Positions 11,898-24,299 of a stretch of DNA of 64,000 nucleotides are shown here, piece after piece. This DNA is from Paraescarpia echinospica (Eukaryota; Annelida; Polychaeta; Sabellida; Siboglinidae). The position numbers were made by a program, and so were the translations under genes. Below the pieces are notes generated by a model. That model was given only the letters and a program-made list of their open reading frames with translations. It did no database searches and was not told where the DNA came from. The stretch covers positions 28,391,328-28,455,327 of the forward strand of contig CM034541.1 of assembly GCA_020002185.1 (NCBI GenBank), given 5' to 3'. Positions within the stretch are counted from its first letter, which is position 1, and each line of letters begins with the position of its first letter.

Positions 11898-13671
11898 GTT
11901 CCCTTGAAAAAACAAGGGAAACAGTCCAGAAAGAAACACTTATCGAAAGAAACCATTAGAAAATTAAATACAAACAAATGATGTGGAAGTCATATAGACG
12001 TACTGGAAATGATGAAGACTACAACATTTATAAAGAAGCACTTAACCAAGCTGAAATTAGAAATTCAAAGAGAAGCTATAAATAAAAATTAGCTTGTAAT
12101 ATAAAACTTGATAGCAAGAGTTTTTATGCATATTTTTGAAGCAAACAGAAAGTTCAGGATAAGATTGGTCCTCTAGAAGATAGTGCTGGAAATATAATAT
12201 CAGAGGGATTCTTACTGGCAGTAGACCTGAATGAGTATTTTAGTTCAGTGTTTACCAAGGAAGATATTAGTACACTGCCAGTATTAGAGGCTAACTTCAA
12301 TGGGGCAAAATCAGACTATTTAGGACAGTTAATTATAACCATGGAAATGGTAGCTAAAAAAATAAGGGCTATGAAGGATAATAAATCATCTGGGGTCAAT
12401 GGGTTTCTGCCCAAACTATTATTGGAAATTGTAGAAGAAATTAGCGTACCATTTGCAACAATTTTCAATTTGTCATTAGAAGATGGAGTGGTTCCTTTAG
12501 AATGGAAAGAAGCAAACATTATATCGTTATTTAAAAAAGGTTCCAGAAACAAGTCAGAGAACTACAGACCAGTGAATTTAACATCGGTCATTTGCAAATT
12601 ATTAGAAACATTAATTAAAGATCACATGGTGGATTTTCTTGTTAAACATAACATGATAAACCCATCTCAACATGGGATTCTAAAATGGAGTACATGCTTA
12701 ACAAATATGTTATGTTTTTTGGAAGATATCACTAAGTGGGTAGACGAGGGATCACCAGTAGATATCATCTACTTAGATTTTCAGAAAGCTTTTCACAAAG
12801 TGATTACTGCTCAAACTAAAGGCATATGGCATAGGAAATGGTATAATTAACTGGATAAAAAAATGGCTGATTGACAGAAGACAACGGGTGGTAGTCGATG
12901 GGGAGGCTTCAAACTAGAAATCAGTTTTGAGTGGAGTACCACAGGGATCAGTACTGGGACCTATATTATTCTTAATATATATCGACGATTTGGACGATGA
13001 TGTAACAAGCAAGGTGTTGAAATTTGCGGATGATACAAAAGTGTTTAGAAGGATTAAACTTGATGACGATAGACAGCATTTATAAGATGATCTTGACAAG
13101 TTATTCAAATGGTCTGAAAAGTGGCAACTGTTGTTCAATTTTGGGAAAAGTAAATGCCCCCATACAGGACATGGGAACGAAGATGTAGACTATACAAAGG
13201 GGGTACTGTACTAAATACTACTATAAAAGAAAAGGACTTAAGGTTAACCATTAGTGCTGATATGATGGGTTCAGAGTAGTGCGGAATTGCTGCTTTAAAG
13301 GGAAATCAAATCCTTGGATTAATTAGGCAAAATATAGCATATAAGGAAAAAGAACTAATACCACCGTACAAAACAATAGTTAGTCCTCATTTAGAATATT
13401 GCATACAAGCGTGGAGGTCATATCGCAAGGACATAGATAAGCTAGAAAAAGTACAGGAGAGTGACTAAAATTATACCAAACCTGAGGGATCTTAGTTACA
13501 AAATACACCTAAAAGATTGTGGTTTAACAACACTACAGACCAGGAGTTTAAGAGATCAGATAGAAGTGTTTAAAATATTGAATGGTTATGAAAATATTGA
13601 TAGAAATATTTTGTTCTCAGTTAAGAAAGATTTCTCTGGGTGGCAATCTTGTTAAATCTAAATCTTGTTTA
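11898..13671 (+). mobile_element. CR1-like non-LTR retrotransposon (LINE), copy 1, damaged
   Basis: A 5'-truncated LINE on the plus strand. Translation in shifting frames gives the region before the reverse transcriptase (an alpha-helical YKEALNQAEIRNSKRSY stretch), the RT core and the C-terminal region. It ends with TCTCTGGGTGGCAATCTTG and a tail of TTGTTAAATC units, an ending shared with the copies at 47652-49395 and 50942-51358. Compared with those copies it lacks about 270 bp between the codons for FSVKKD and the tail, an internal deletion. It sits inside an 18-bp minisatellite. Confidence 0.9.
12248..13655 (+). pseudogene. LINE ORF2 reverse transcriptase, broken
   Basis: Reverse transcriptase of a CR1/L2-group LINE, which copies element RNA into the target site by target-primed reverse transcription. 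An open block (12248-12850) shows, in order, a DNKSSGVNG motif, PLEWKEANIISLFKKGSRN, ENYRPVNLTS, and YLDFQKAF, the usual RT motifs 0-3. After a frameshift, [10 protein letters not shown] is coded near 12930, and the catalytic box FADDTKVF near 13021-13044 keeps both aspartates. Downstream are the thumb and C-terminal HLEYCIQAW and LRDLSYKIHLKDCGL regions. Breaks: a shift near 12800-12860, stops near 13084 and 13279, a shift at about 13450-13460, and the 3' deletion. It cannot make a full enzyme. Family assignment rests on motif order and the non-LTR ending. Confidence 0.88.
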
Positions 13672-14325
13672 GTCTATTGGGACACTACATTCTATTGGGA
13701 CACTACCTTGTAACAGGAAACTGTCTTCTATTGGGACACTACCTTCTATCGGGACATTGCCTTCTATCGGGACAATACCTTCTATCGGGACAATGCCTTC
13801 TATCGGGACAATACCTTCTATCGGGACAATACCTTCTATCGGGACAATACCTTCTATCGGGACACTACCTTCTATCGGGACAATGCCTTCTATCGGGACA
13901 ATACCTTCTATCGGGACACTACCCTCTACTGGGACAATGCTTTCTATTGGGACACTACCTTCTATCGGGACATTGCCTACAATCAGGTCACTGCCTTCTA
14001 TCGGGACACTACCTTCTATCGGGACAATGCCTTCTATCGGGACAATACCTTCTATCGGGACACTACCCTCTACTGGGACAATGCTTTCTATTGGGATACT
14101 ACCTTCTATCGGAACACTACCTTTTATAGAGATATTACCCTCTACCGGGACAATGCTTTCTATCAGGACACTACCTTCTATCAGGACATTGCTTTTCTAT
14201 TGGGACATTGCCTTCTACCAGGGCACTGCTTTCTATTAGGACAAATCATTCTATCAGGACATTGCCTTCTATCAGGAGACTACCTTCTATAGAGACAATG
14301 CCTTCTATCATGACACTACCGCCTG
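13672..14325 (+). repeat. 18-bp minisatellite, right part, about 36 units
   Basis: The unit is TTCTATCGGGACACTACC with AATGCC/AATACC/ATTGCC variants. Since 18 is a multiple of 3, frames stay open and give a six-residue repeat such as LPSIGT or YLLSGH. Units towards both edges are more diverged (CAGGACA, TTGGGACA) than the centre, as in a growing array. There is no sign of a real protein. Confidence 0.95.
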
Positions 14326-15335
14326 ATGCTGTCAGACATGTACGTATGAACCCACCCAGACAAGCCCTTCAATACACTACTGATGCCAGTCAGAATGTAC
14401 GTATGAACCCACCCAGACAAGCCCTTCAATACACTACTGATGCCAGTCAGAATGTACGTATGAACCCACCCAGACAAGCCCTTCAATACACTACTGATGC
14501 CAGTCAGAATGTACGTATGAACCCACCCAGACAAGCCCTTCAATACACCACTGATGCCCGTCAGACATGTACGTATGAACCCACCCTCACAAGCCCTTCA
14601 ATACACTACTGATGCCCGTCAGACATGTACGTATGAACCCATCCAGACAAGCCCTTCAATACACTACTGATGCCCATCAGACATGTACGTATGAACCCAC
14701 CCAGACAAGCCCTTCAATACACTACTGATGCCCGTCAGACAGGTTCGTATGAACCCACCCAGACAAGCCCTTCAAAACACTACCGATGCACGTCAAACAT
14801 GTACGTATGAACCCACCCAGACAAGCCCTTCAATACACTACTGATGCCCATCAGACATATACATATGAACCCACCCAGACAAGCCCTTCAATACACTACT
14901 GATGCCCGTCAGACATATACGTATGAACCCACCCAGACAAGCCCTTCAATACACTACTGATGCCAGTCAGACATGTACGCATGAACCCACCCAGACAAGC
15001 CCTTTAATACACTACTGATGCCCATCAAACATGTACGTATGAACCCACCCAGACAACCCCTTAAATACACTACTGATGCCCGTCAGACAGGTTCATATGA
15101 ACTTACCCAGACAAGCCCTTCAAAACACTACTGATGCCCGTCAAACATGTACGTATGAACCCACCCAGACAAGCCCTTAAATACACTGCTGATCCCCATC
15201 AGACAGGTTCGTATGAACCCACCCAGACAAGCCCTTCAAAACACTACTGATGCCCGTCAAACATGTACGTATGAACCCACCCAGACATGCCCTTAAATAC
15301 ACTACTGATGCCCGTCAGACATGTACATATGAAGC
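14326..15335 (+). repeat. 57-bp tandem array, about 17 units
   Basis: The unit contains GATGCC(A/C)GTCAGA, ATGTACGTATGAACCCACCC and AGACAAGCCCTTCAATACAC. The first four units are practically identical (AGTCAGAATG form); later ones carry CGTCAGACATG or CAGGTTCGTATG variants. It abuts the 18-bp array with almost no spacer. Because 57 is a multiple of 3, a repeated 19-residue frame is open for a few hundred bases on both strands. Confidence 0.95.
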
Positions 15336-16300
15336 ACCCACCTTTGATCCAATTATTTGTTTGGTTTAATCTCAATCGACAGAAACAAGCCACCAATGAC
15401 ACTGTATGTGCTGTGAGTTACACCAGGATGCAATAAGTATCCACAGTGTGGCTGTGTCATTCCAGCCAAGCTGTCTGAATGTCTGTTGACTTGGCTGGCA
15501 GTCACAGGTAGAAACGCCTTCTGTCTTGTGTCCTGCTTCGACTCACTCTGTCAACTCTCTCATGATTATATGACTTGAAAGACAAGTTATTAGTTTTGTC
15601 GCTGTATGCCGTGTGTTGTCACTGGAAGGTAAGTCATCATCGGCTGTGTTCCTCATTGGACAGTCAGCTGAACATATGTTTGATGACGCAATGTCACTTG
15701 TTACCTGGTAGTAATGACACCCTGTCACCATGTCACCAACCAGTTCTGTATACCGATTTTGTTTTAATCAGTTTGGTGCGACAAGATTTCTAAATTTTCT
15801 CAAGTAAATCAGAACAAGAACCAACTACAACACGATAATACAACGTGTCCTGTGCTTCACTGTCACTGTCATACAATGCGTTACCACTGTCAACATTCCA
15901 ACGTCATCGCGTCACTCATGACAAAACTGTGTCACCACAACGAGGATACTGAGGTGGTCAGTGAATGTTTGACCTCGCAATGACCGGCTGGCTGGCCACA
16001 CACCTGCACATGCCTGACGTGACCAGCGGCCATTCACCACAAGCGAATTATCTCACCAACTGTAAATCTTACTTGTGACAGGTGGGGTGGGTTTGTAGTG
16101 GGGGTGGGGGTGGGGGTGTGGGTAGATCCAGGTAGGACCATGGGATGACTGACAGTAGGCGGGCTGGCCTAGGGCAGACACACCTGAGTGAATACCACAG
16201 GAAGGGATGAATTGTCAGTGTGCATGTGGGGACACAGAAATGGGGTGTTTACTTAATTAGGCTGCAAAAGCCATACAGTACTTACTTACACCAGGATGGG
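15336..16300. other. No gene recognised; includes a G-rich run
   Basis: Mostly unique sequence. A run GTGGGGGTGGGGGTGGGGGT near 16099-16118 fits the four-G-tract quadruplex pattern on the plus strand. A splice-donor-like AAG|GTAAGTC occurs at about 15629 after a short open frame, but no acceptor or recognisable peptide supports an exon. Confidence 0.5.
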
Positions 16301-16305
16301 ATGTG

Positions 16306-16600
16306 CGAGAGGGAGGGAGGGAGGGAGGGGGGAGGGAGGGAGGGAGGGAGGGAGGGAGAGAGGGATGGAGTGAGGGAGGGAGGGATAGGGTGGGAAAAGG
16401 AAAGGGATTGGAATCTTTGGAAAGAGGAAGAAAATAAAATGGGGTATAAGTGGAGGCGAAAGACATGATGGCGACGGACAGACAGACAGACAGACAGAGA
16501 GGGAGAGACAGACAGAGAGACAGAAAGATAGACAGACAGACAGCAAAACAGACAGACAGACAGTGTGGCTGTCTGTGTGTCTGTCTATCTGGCTGTCTGG
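16306..16600 (+). repeat. GGGA tract followed by GACA/CTGT microsatellites
   Basis: GGGA-type purine repeat (16306-16385), about 90 bp of mixed purine-rich sequence, then (GACA)n (16475-16562) running straight into (TGTC)n (16563-16600). The GACA-to-TGTC switch makes an inverted repeat able to fold back on itself. Confidence 0.9.
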
Positions 16601-16869
16601 CTATCTGCACCAAGTCTATTTATCTTGTAGAAATGTACAGCAAACTTTAGGATGCTCAAAATATATCAAATCAAATCCACTTAAATGTTAACACAACAAA
16701 TCTGAGCCTGAAAAATATTGCTGAGCAGTATCTCATAATACTGAAATGGAAGTGCCAGATGCTTTGTGGGATGGGTGAAGGATGATGTCTGATTCTATCC
16801 CCTAAGGGGGCAGAATGTAAGTAGCAAACGACAAGAGGCATCGCCTGACTGCGCCTTGAGAACCAACTA

Positions 16870-18093
16870 CAGTCGCGCCTCGTTATAACGCGCCCCGTTA
16901 TAACGCGGATTCGGTTATAACGCGGTCGGTCGTGGACCCCGAATTTCTGCCGCCAGGGGAGAAATGGGTGCTATAACAAACTATATTAACACAGTAATAA
17001 CTGTCGATTGTTTTATGTGAAGTTATCCCCGTCTTTGTCCACGACATGTGTATATTTGAAAGACCAGTTGGCGTACAATAAATTTAACGTTGACATACAA
17101 CTGCAATGAATCAAGTGTGTGGTGCGTCACTATGTTGCCGTTGTTTATTCTGCACTACCAATGCTATCAAAGGTATAAGTTTCTTAGACTATAATTATGG
17201 TCATTTTTAACTTTAGGAAGAGTAAATGTGGAGCAAAGTATTGTTTGTTTTGCGCCGACATCAAACGAATCGTTTCCAATCTGCTAGTCATGCTCATGGC
17301 TTCCGTGGATCTTGAGTTCCTCTGGTTTTGGCACCGGGCGGCTTTGTAAAGTGCAATTGAAATTCACAAATATGCCTTGCTTAAGAATGGGTTAAATACG
17401 TTTTAATACAGCTTAGTAGGCAAGATCAGTAAGCTAACATTGCGTAACAAATATTAGCTTTTCGCTGCAATGAACGCAAAGTTACTGCCTGTACTGGTGC
17501 GCCAAAATATTAATTCGTCAACCGCATATGAATTGGTGAATCGTAATATTGTTCGGCACAGTAAATGTGCTTTCTAAATTGGTATTTTGATTGAAAGAGG
17601 AAGTTAAGCCAATTATGAGCGTACTTATAACTTTAAATCCTTAATCAACTCAAACACGGCATTTGTCAAATCATTTGCATATTCGGCTGCTGAGTGCCAG
17701 GTCATTATTTTAGATCTTACCGTCAGTGGTACCATATTATTGTTGAGTTGACCGTGGCTTGTTGGTTCATTGTTTATTTAAAAACGGTTCACAATTCATG
17801 AATGTTATTCAGTTCAACATTCAACAGTGTCCAACAGTGTATGACATTTAAACAGAATACACATTGACGTTGGCTGGCAGTTTAATAAGCTTCATAAACT
17901 GCGTATAGACTTCGCGATGTGCACACTTTGACTTCGATGCGACGATGGCGTTCTTCGTGCAGCAGCGGTGTCGGTCGTCGTCGTAGCGCCCCTGACGGCA
18001 GATACGTGAATCGGCACGTTTATAACGCGCCCCGTTTATAACGTGGATTCATTTCGTGGACCCCGACTACCGCGTTATAACGAGGCGCGACTG
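16870..18093 (+). mobile_element. Tigger/pogo-like DNA transposon, copy 1 (non-autonomous)
   Basis: A 1224-bp element flanked by the TA target duplication at 16868-16869 and 18094-18095. Terminal inverted repeats start CAGTCGCGCCTCGTTATAAC on both ends. The palindromic core CGTTATAACG recurs several times within the first and last ~100 bp, the kind of subterminal array bound by CENP-B-like transposase domains in pogo elements. Both ends also carry an ATCTGCCGTCAGGGGCG-like inner block. No transposase frame remains, so it is a non-autonomous or internally decayed copy. A second copy in the opposite orientation lies at 57168-58388 and is closely similar throughout. Confidence 0.93.
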
Positions 18094-18095
18094 TA

Positions 18096-18932
18096 TCAAT
18101 AAGACTGCAGTCTATGCAGACTCCACATCGTAATGCTAACCACCTTCAGTAGAATTTTCACAGTTTGTCAGGTGTGGACCCCCCACGGCCATGTACACAC
18201 CTGCCCCTCATACAAGTCTATTCCCATCCCCCAAACAAAACCACATGGAATCAATTCCAGCTCCAAAGCACATTAACCCTGACATATAACATATGTCAGT
18301 GATCAATGCTCGTGTCAAATCATTTTCTCGTAGACACCTGACATTCCTTGATACACACCTATAGATGCTACTAGACAGTGTCTGGTCTCAAACAGCGTTT
18401 TTTTACATGTATACCGACCAACGTGGAACCTACAATTAAATATCTTATTCACAAATACAACTACAGCCCTGTAAATTTTACTTAACTACACTGAACAAAA
18501 CAAAGAAAAAATATCAATTATGATTACTACAAATCTATCATAATTACTACACTAAACATTTAATAAAATGAAAGTATAAATATATTCCTATGATTATAAT
18601 GTGTTGAACAGTATTTTATGGTAAACGACTGCAAGTATACCACTGATATAATTTTATATTCTAATAAATTGAGTTTATGCTAAAATCAATTACAACAAAA
18701 ATAACCACAGATGTTGTAATCAATTACAATTAAGAACTGTAAATGAACTGAGACACATGAGACTTGTACTCTCTGCTTGGAATGATTCCTAAGTCTAAAT
18801 AACAAACCAACGGAATGCACTCTGCAGCCAGACTGCACTACACTTCCAACTGGGACAAAGTCATAAAGTGAAGGCAAGAGAACATCCACATTATTAGTCA
18901 TGTGGCCCCCTTGCAGAAAACTGATCAGAAGA
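18096..18932. other. No gene recognised
   Basis: AT-rich sequence between the transposon and the 38-bp array. Only short, featureless open frames were found. An ATTACTACA phrase is repeated near 18520-18550. Confidence 0.55.
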
Positions 18933-21900
18933 AACCTGAATGCACTCTGAAGCGAGATTGCACTAGTTCTTCTGAATGCACTCTGAAGCGAGATTGCACT
19001 ACACTTCCCCTGAATGCAGTCTGGAGATAGGCTGCACTACACTTCCTCTGAATGCAGTCTCGAGAGAGGTTGCACTACACTTCCTCTGAATGCACTCTAG
19101 ACAGAGGTTGTACTACACTTCTTCTGAATGCACTATGGAGAGGCTGCACTACACTTCCCCTGAATGCTTTCTGGAGAGAGGTTGCACTACACTTCCCCTG
19201 AATGCAGTCTGGAGAGAGGCTGCACTACACTTCCTCTGAATGCAGTCTCGAGAGAGGTTGCACTACACTTCCTCTGAATGCACTCTGGAGAGAGGCTGCA
19301 CAACATTTCCCCTGAATGCACTCAGGAGAGAGGCTACACTACACTTCCTCTGAACGCAGTCTCGAGAGAGGTTGCACTACACTTCCTCTGAATGCACTCT
19401 GGGGAGAAGCTGCACTACAATTCCTCTGAATGCACTCTGGAGAGAGGCTGCACTACATTTCCTCTGAATACACTGTGGAGAGAGACTGCACTGCACTTCC
19501 TCTGAATGCACTCTGGAGAGATGCTGCACTACACTTCCTCTGAATGCACTCTGGAGAGAGGCTGCACTACACTTCCCCTGAATGCACTGTGGAGAGAGGC
19601 TGCACTACACTTCCTCTGAATGCACTCTGGAGAGAGGCTGCACTACACTTCCCCTGAATGCACTGTGGAGAGAGACTGTGCTACACTTCCTCTGAATGCA
19701 CTGTGGAGAGAGGTTGCACTACACTTCCTCTGAATGCACTGTGGAGAGAGGCTGAACTACACTTCCTCTGAATGCACTGTGGAGAGAGACTGTACTACAC
19801 TTCCTCTGAATGCACTCTGGAGAGAGGCTGTGCTACACTTCCTCTGAATGCACTCTGGAGAGAGACTATGCTACACTTCCTCTGAATGCACTCTGGAGAG
19901 AGGCTGCACTACACTTCCCCTGAATGCACTCTGGAGAGAGGCTGCACTATACTTCCTCTGAATGCACTGTGGAGAGAGACTGTACTACACTTCCTCTGAA
20001 TGCACTCTGGAGAGAGGCTGCACTACACTTCCCCTAAATGCAGTCTGGAGAGAGACTGTGCTACACTTCCTCTGGATGCACTCTGGAGAGAGGCTGCACT
20101 ACACTTCCCCTGAATGCACTCTGGAGAGAGGCTGCACTACACTTCTTCTGAATGCACTGTGGAGAGAGACTGTACTACACTTCCTCTGAATGCACTCTGG
20201 AGAGAGGCTGCACTACACTTCCCCTAAATGCAGTCTGGAGAGAGACTATGCTACACTTCCTCTGGATGTACTCTGGAGAGAGGCTGCACTACACTTCCCC
20301 TGAATGCACTCTGGAGAGAGGCTGCACTACACTTCCCCTGAATGCACTGTGGAGAGAGGCTGCACTACACTTCCTCTGAATGCACTGTGGAGAGAGGCTG
20401 CACTACACTTCCCCTGAATGCACTGTGGAGAGAGACTGTGCTACACTTCCTCTGAATGCACTGTGGAGAGAGGTTGCACTACACTTCCTCTGAATGCACT
20501 GTGGAGAGAGGCTGAACTACACTTCCTCTGAATGCACTGTGGAGAGAGACTGTACTACACTTCCTCTGAATGCACTCTGGAGAGAGGCTGTGCTACACTT
20601 CCTCTGAATGCACTCTGGAGAGAGACTGTGCTACACTTCCTCTGAATGCACTCTGGAGAGAGGCTGCACTACACTTCCCCTGAATGCACTCTGGAGAGAG
20701 GCTGCACTATACTTCCTCTGAATGCACTGTGGAGAGAGACTGTACTACACTTCCTCTGAATGCACTCTGGAGAGAGGCTGCACTACACTTCCCCTAAATG
20801 CAGTCTGGAGAGAGACTGTGCTACACTTCCTCTGGATGCACTCTGGAGAGAGGCTGCACTACACTTCCCCTGAATGCACTCTGGAGAGAGGCTGCACTAC
20901 ACTTCTTCTGAATGCACTGTGGAGAGAGACTGTACTACACTTCCTCTGAATGCACTCTGGAGAGAGGCTGCACTACACTTCCCCTAAATGCAGTCTGGAG
21001 AGAGACTATGCTACACTTCCTCTGGATGCACTCTGGAGAGAGGCTGCACTACACTTCCCCTGAATGCACTCTGGAGAGAGGCTGCACTACACTTCTTCTG
21101 AATGCACTGTGGAGAGAGACTGTACTACATTTCCTCTGAATGCACTCTGGAGAGAGGCTGCACTACACTTCCCCTAAATGCAGTCTGGAGAGAGACTGTG
21201 CTACACTTCCTCTGGATGCACTCTGGAGAGAGGCTGCACTACACTTCCCCTGAATGCACTCTGGAGAGAGGCTGCACTACACTTCCTCTGAATGCACTGT
21301 GGAGAGAGACTGTACTACACTTCCTCTGAATGCACTCTGGAGAGAGGCTGCACTACACTTCCCCTGAATGCAGTCTGGAGAGAGACTGTGCTATACTTCC
21401 TCTGGATGCACTCTTGAGAGAGCCTGCACTACACTTCCCCTGAATGCACTCTGGAGAGAGACTGTACTACACTTCCTCTGAATGCACTCTGGTGTGAGAC
21501 TGTGCTACACTTCCTCTGAATGCACTCTGGAGAGAGACTGTGCTACACTTCCTCTGAATGCACTCTGGAGAGAGGCTGCACTACACTTCCCCTGAATGCA
21601 GTCTGGAGAGAGACTGTGCTACACTTCCTCTGGATGCACTCTGGAGAGAGGCTGCACTACACTTCCCCTGAATGCACTGTGGAGAGAGACTGTACTACAC
21701 TTCCTCTGAATGCACTCTGGAGAGAGACTGTGCTACACTTCCTCTGAATGCACTCTGGAGAGAGACTGTGCTACACTTCCTCTGAATGCACTCTGGAGAG
21801 AGGCTGCACTACACTTCCCCTGAATGCAGTCTGGAGAGAGACTGTGCTACACTTCCTCTGGATGCACTCTGGAGAGAGGCTGCACTACACTTCCCCTGAA

Positions 21901-22765
21901 TGCACTGTGGAGAGAGGCTGCACTACACTTCCTCTGGATGCACTGTGGAGAGAGGCTGCACTACACTTCCTCTGAATGCACTCTGGAGAGAGACTGTGCT
22001 ACACTTCCTCTGAATGCACTCTGGAGAGAGAATGTGCTACACTTCCTCTGAATGCACTCTGGAGAGAGACTGTGCTAAACTTTGTCTGGATGCACTCTGG
22101 AGAGAGGCTGCACTACACTTCCCCTGAATGCACTCTGGAGAGAGGCTGCACTACACTTCCTCTGAATGCACTCTGGAGAGAGGCTGTACTACACTTCCTC
22201 TGAATGCACTCTGGAGAGAGGTTGCACTACACTTCCCCTGAATGCACTGTGGAGAGAGGCTGCACTACACTTCCCCTGAATGCACTGTGGAGAGAGGCTG
22301 CACTACACTTCCCCTGAATGCACTGTGGAGAGAGGCTGCACTACACTTCCTCTGAATGCACTGTGGAGAGAGACTGTACTACACTTCCTCTGAATGCACT
22401 CTGGAGAGAGACTGTGCTACACTTCCTCTGAATGCACTCTGGAGAGAGACTGTGCTACACTTCCTCTGAATGCACTCTGGAGAGAGGCTGCACTACACTT
22501 CCTCTGGGTGCACTCTGGAGAGAGGCTGCACTACACTTCCCCTGAATGCACTGTGGAGAGAGACTGTACTACACTTCCTCTGAATGCACTCTGGAGAGAG
22601 ACTGTGCTACACTTCCTCTGAATGCATTCTGGAGAGAGGTTGCACTACACTTCCCCTGAATGGAGTCTGGAATGACTGCACTACACTTCCTCTGATTGCA
22701 GTCTGGAGAGGTTGCACTACACTTCCTCTGATTGCAGTCTGGAGAGAGACTGTGCTACACTTCCT
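18933..22765 (+). repeat. 38-bp tandem array, about 100 units, with higher-order structure
   Basis: The unit is TCTGAATGCACTCTGGAGAG followed by AGGCTGCACTACACTTCC. Variants are CTC/CTG/AGT after GCA, GGCTGCA/GACTGTG/GACTGTA, and CCTCTG/CCCCTG. Variant patterns repeat every 190 bp (5 units; block starts 19962, 20152, and again 20722, 20912, 21102), and the block at 19962 recurs at 20722, 760 bp (20 units) later. This shows duplication of multi-unit segments. The 5' edge is the most diverged part. Open frames of 75 codons recur with the 190-bp period and are by-products of the array. Confidence 0.96.
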
Positions 22766-24047
22766 CCGGGCAAAGGCAACTATTTATACCTATGCTCTTA
22801 AAACAAGGCATTGGGCCGAGAAAGGTACTGGTAATAATCACTCTGTCCCTAACATCGACGTACTAGAGCTAAAGAAAACACCTCTCAAGTGGCTACATTC
22901 ACACCTCAACTAAAATCAACATTTCCTATATAGTGTAAGTTTATTCCTCAATCTTATGTTCGCCTGATGTTTCTATCTGTCAATGTAGCAAAATGCACTC
23001 ATATCCTGATTTGTTCGCAAGTCTCAAGTGAATGAGCTCCTGGTGTAGACAAGCGTCAAGCCAACTATCTTATGTCAAAGTGATATGGTAAAGATATAAG
23101 TCACAACCGTTCACTGCTAAGTCACAAATGAAGTTCAAACAACTACACTTCACTGCTAAGTCACAAATGAAGTTCTAAGTCACTACAGCAAACAGTTATT
23201 TGAAGTTACTGTTTGCAGACTCGATGTTGCGATGTAGTATCGCTTATGAAACTAAAATAAGGTGAAAAGCCGCTAGAAAATATAAATAAAGGAGTAACAT
23301 GATTTCAAAAGTATTTTTACTTCAATGTTTCTCCTTTCAAACTTTTCAACATATTTGCTTTGTCTGTTTAATAATAATTAATAGATTTAATTGAATAAAC
23401 GATTTTACTTGACCTGACAACATCTCAATGCTTAGTCAGAAATGAAGTTATAAGCAACAACAGCTCACTGCTAAGTCACAATTGAAGTTATAAGTGACTA
23501 CAGTTCACAGCTAAGCCAGAAGTGAAGCTGTACTCACACCCATGATGGTGCACTTCATATCTAGTGAAATATCAATGATAATGCAGTCAAGATATTAATG
23601 ATATTATTTATGATGATTCTCATTATCTAGACACAAGTCGTATGTTCATAGCTACAGAGTTGCAGCAGTGGATCAGAGTGAGACACTACAGAGTTGCAGC
23701 AGTGGATCAGAGTGAGACACTACAGAGTTACAGCAGTGGATCAGAGTGAGACACTACAGCATCTGTGCAGACACTAGTGATTTCTGCTGACACTTGTGAA
23801 AGGGGCACTACTTAAAGTATATCAGGACGCTGACACCAAGTCTCGTCTCATGTTGTCTTAGTCATCTTGTTGAATTCCCATAGAAACTGGCGACTAGAGT
23901 GCAATTTGAATCAGCTCCTACTACAACAAATCTGCTAACTTATAACACATTATTCTGACAGCAGGATCCAGGATTAATTAAAATGTTCTGATTTTTTAAA
24001 TAAAATCATCAGAACTGTTTTATACCCTTTGATAAATATTCCTTTAG
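22766..24047. other. No gene recognised; small repeats
   Basis: Holds scattered copies of a CACTGCTAAGTCACAAATGA-like phrase (near 23112, 23152, 23470 and 23508) and three tandem 34-bp units of GAGTTGCAGCAGTGGATCAG + AGTGAGACACTACA at about 23655-23760. No exon was recognised. Confidence 0.6.
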
Positions 24048-24226
24048 GCTCCATTGATACTCGAGTGAAATGTAAGCTCAAGACGACGGAAGCCTTTTTA
24101 GAAAAACGTTTCACAGAGAGACATTGCTGTCACCACCACGACTATGACGTTATTGGCCCGGGGCTACCAACAAAATCAATAAAACAATCGACCGAGGATA
24201 AGCCATGCTTGTCAAGTTCTAATCAA
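24048..24226 (+). CDS. Possible internal exon (plus strand), unknown product
   Basis: A 179-bp open segment bounded by a good acceptor (pyrimidine-rich ATTCCTTTAG before 24048) and a good donor (CAA|GTATGT after 24226). Read with a 2-base leading phase it encodes 59 residues, starting SIDTRVKCKLKTTEAF and including ERHCCHHHDYDVIGPGLP. It is rich in Lys, Cys and His, with no domain recognised. The frame continues open past the donor to 24262, so the donor is not forced. No partner exon was found nearby on this strand. It could equally be chance. Confidence 0.25.
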
Positions 24227-24299
24227 GTATGTTACAAGCAACGAAAGAACAATTATTTGTGAGAGTCAGGAACGTGAAGAGAGTTGGAAGGGCACGAAG

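Noticed and set aside
13665..14239. Hexapeptide-repeat protein (LPSIGT repeats)
   Set aside because: Explained by the 18-bp minisatellite; the frame has no start context or unique sequence, and the same unit occurs across a LINE insertion.
15575..15640. First exon ending at AAG|GTAAGTC
   Set aside because: A single donor consensus after a short open frame, without an acceptor, recognisable peptide or downstream exon; such matches are expected by chance.
18933..22765. CRISPR-like regular 38-bp repeats
   Set aside because: Units are contiguous with no unique spacers, no cas genes are present, and the surroundings are clearly animal.
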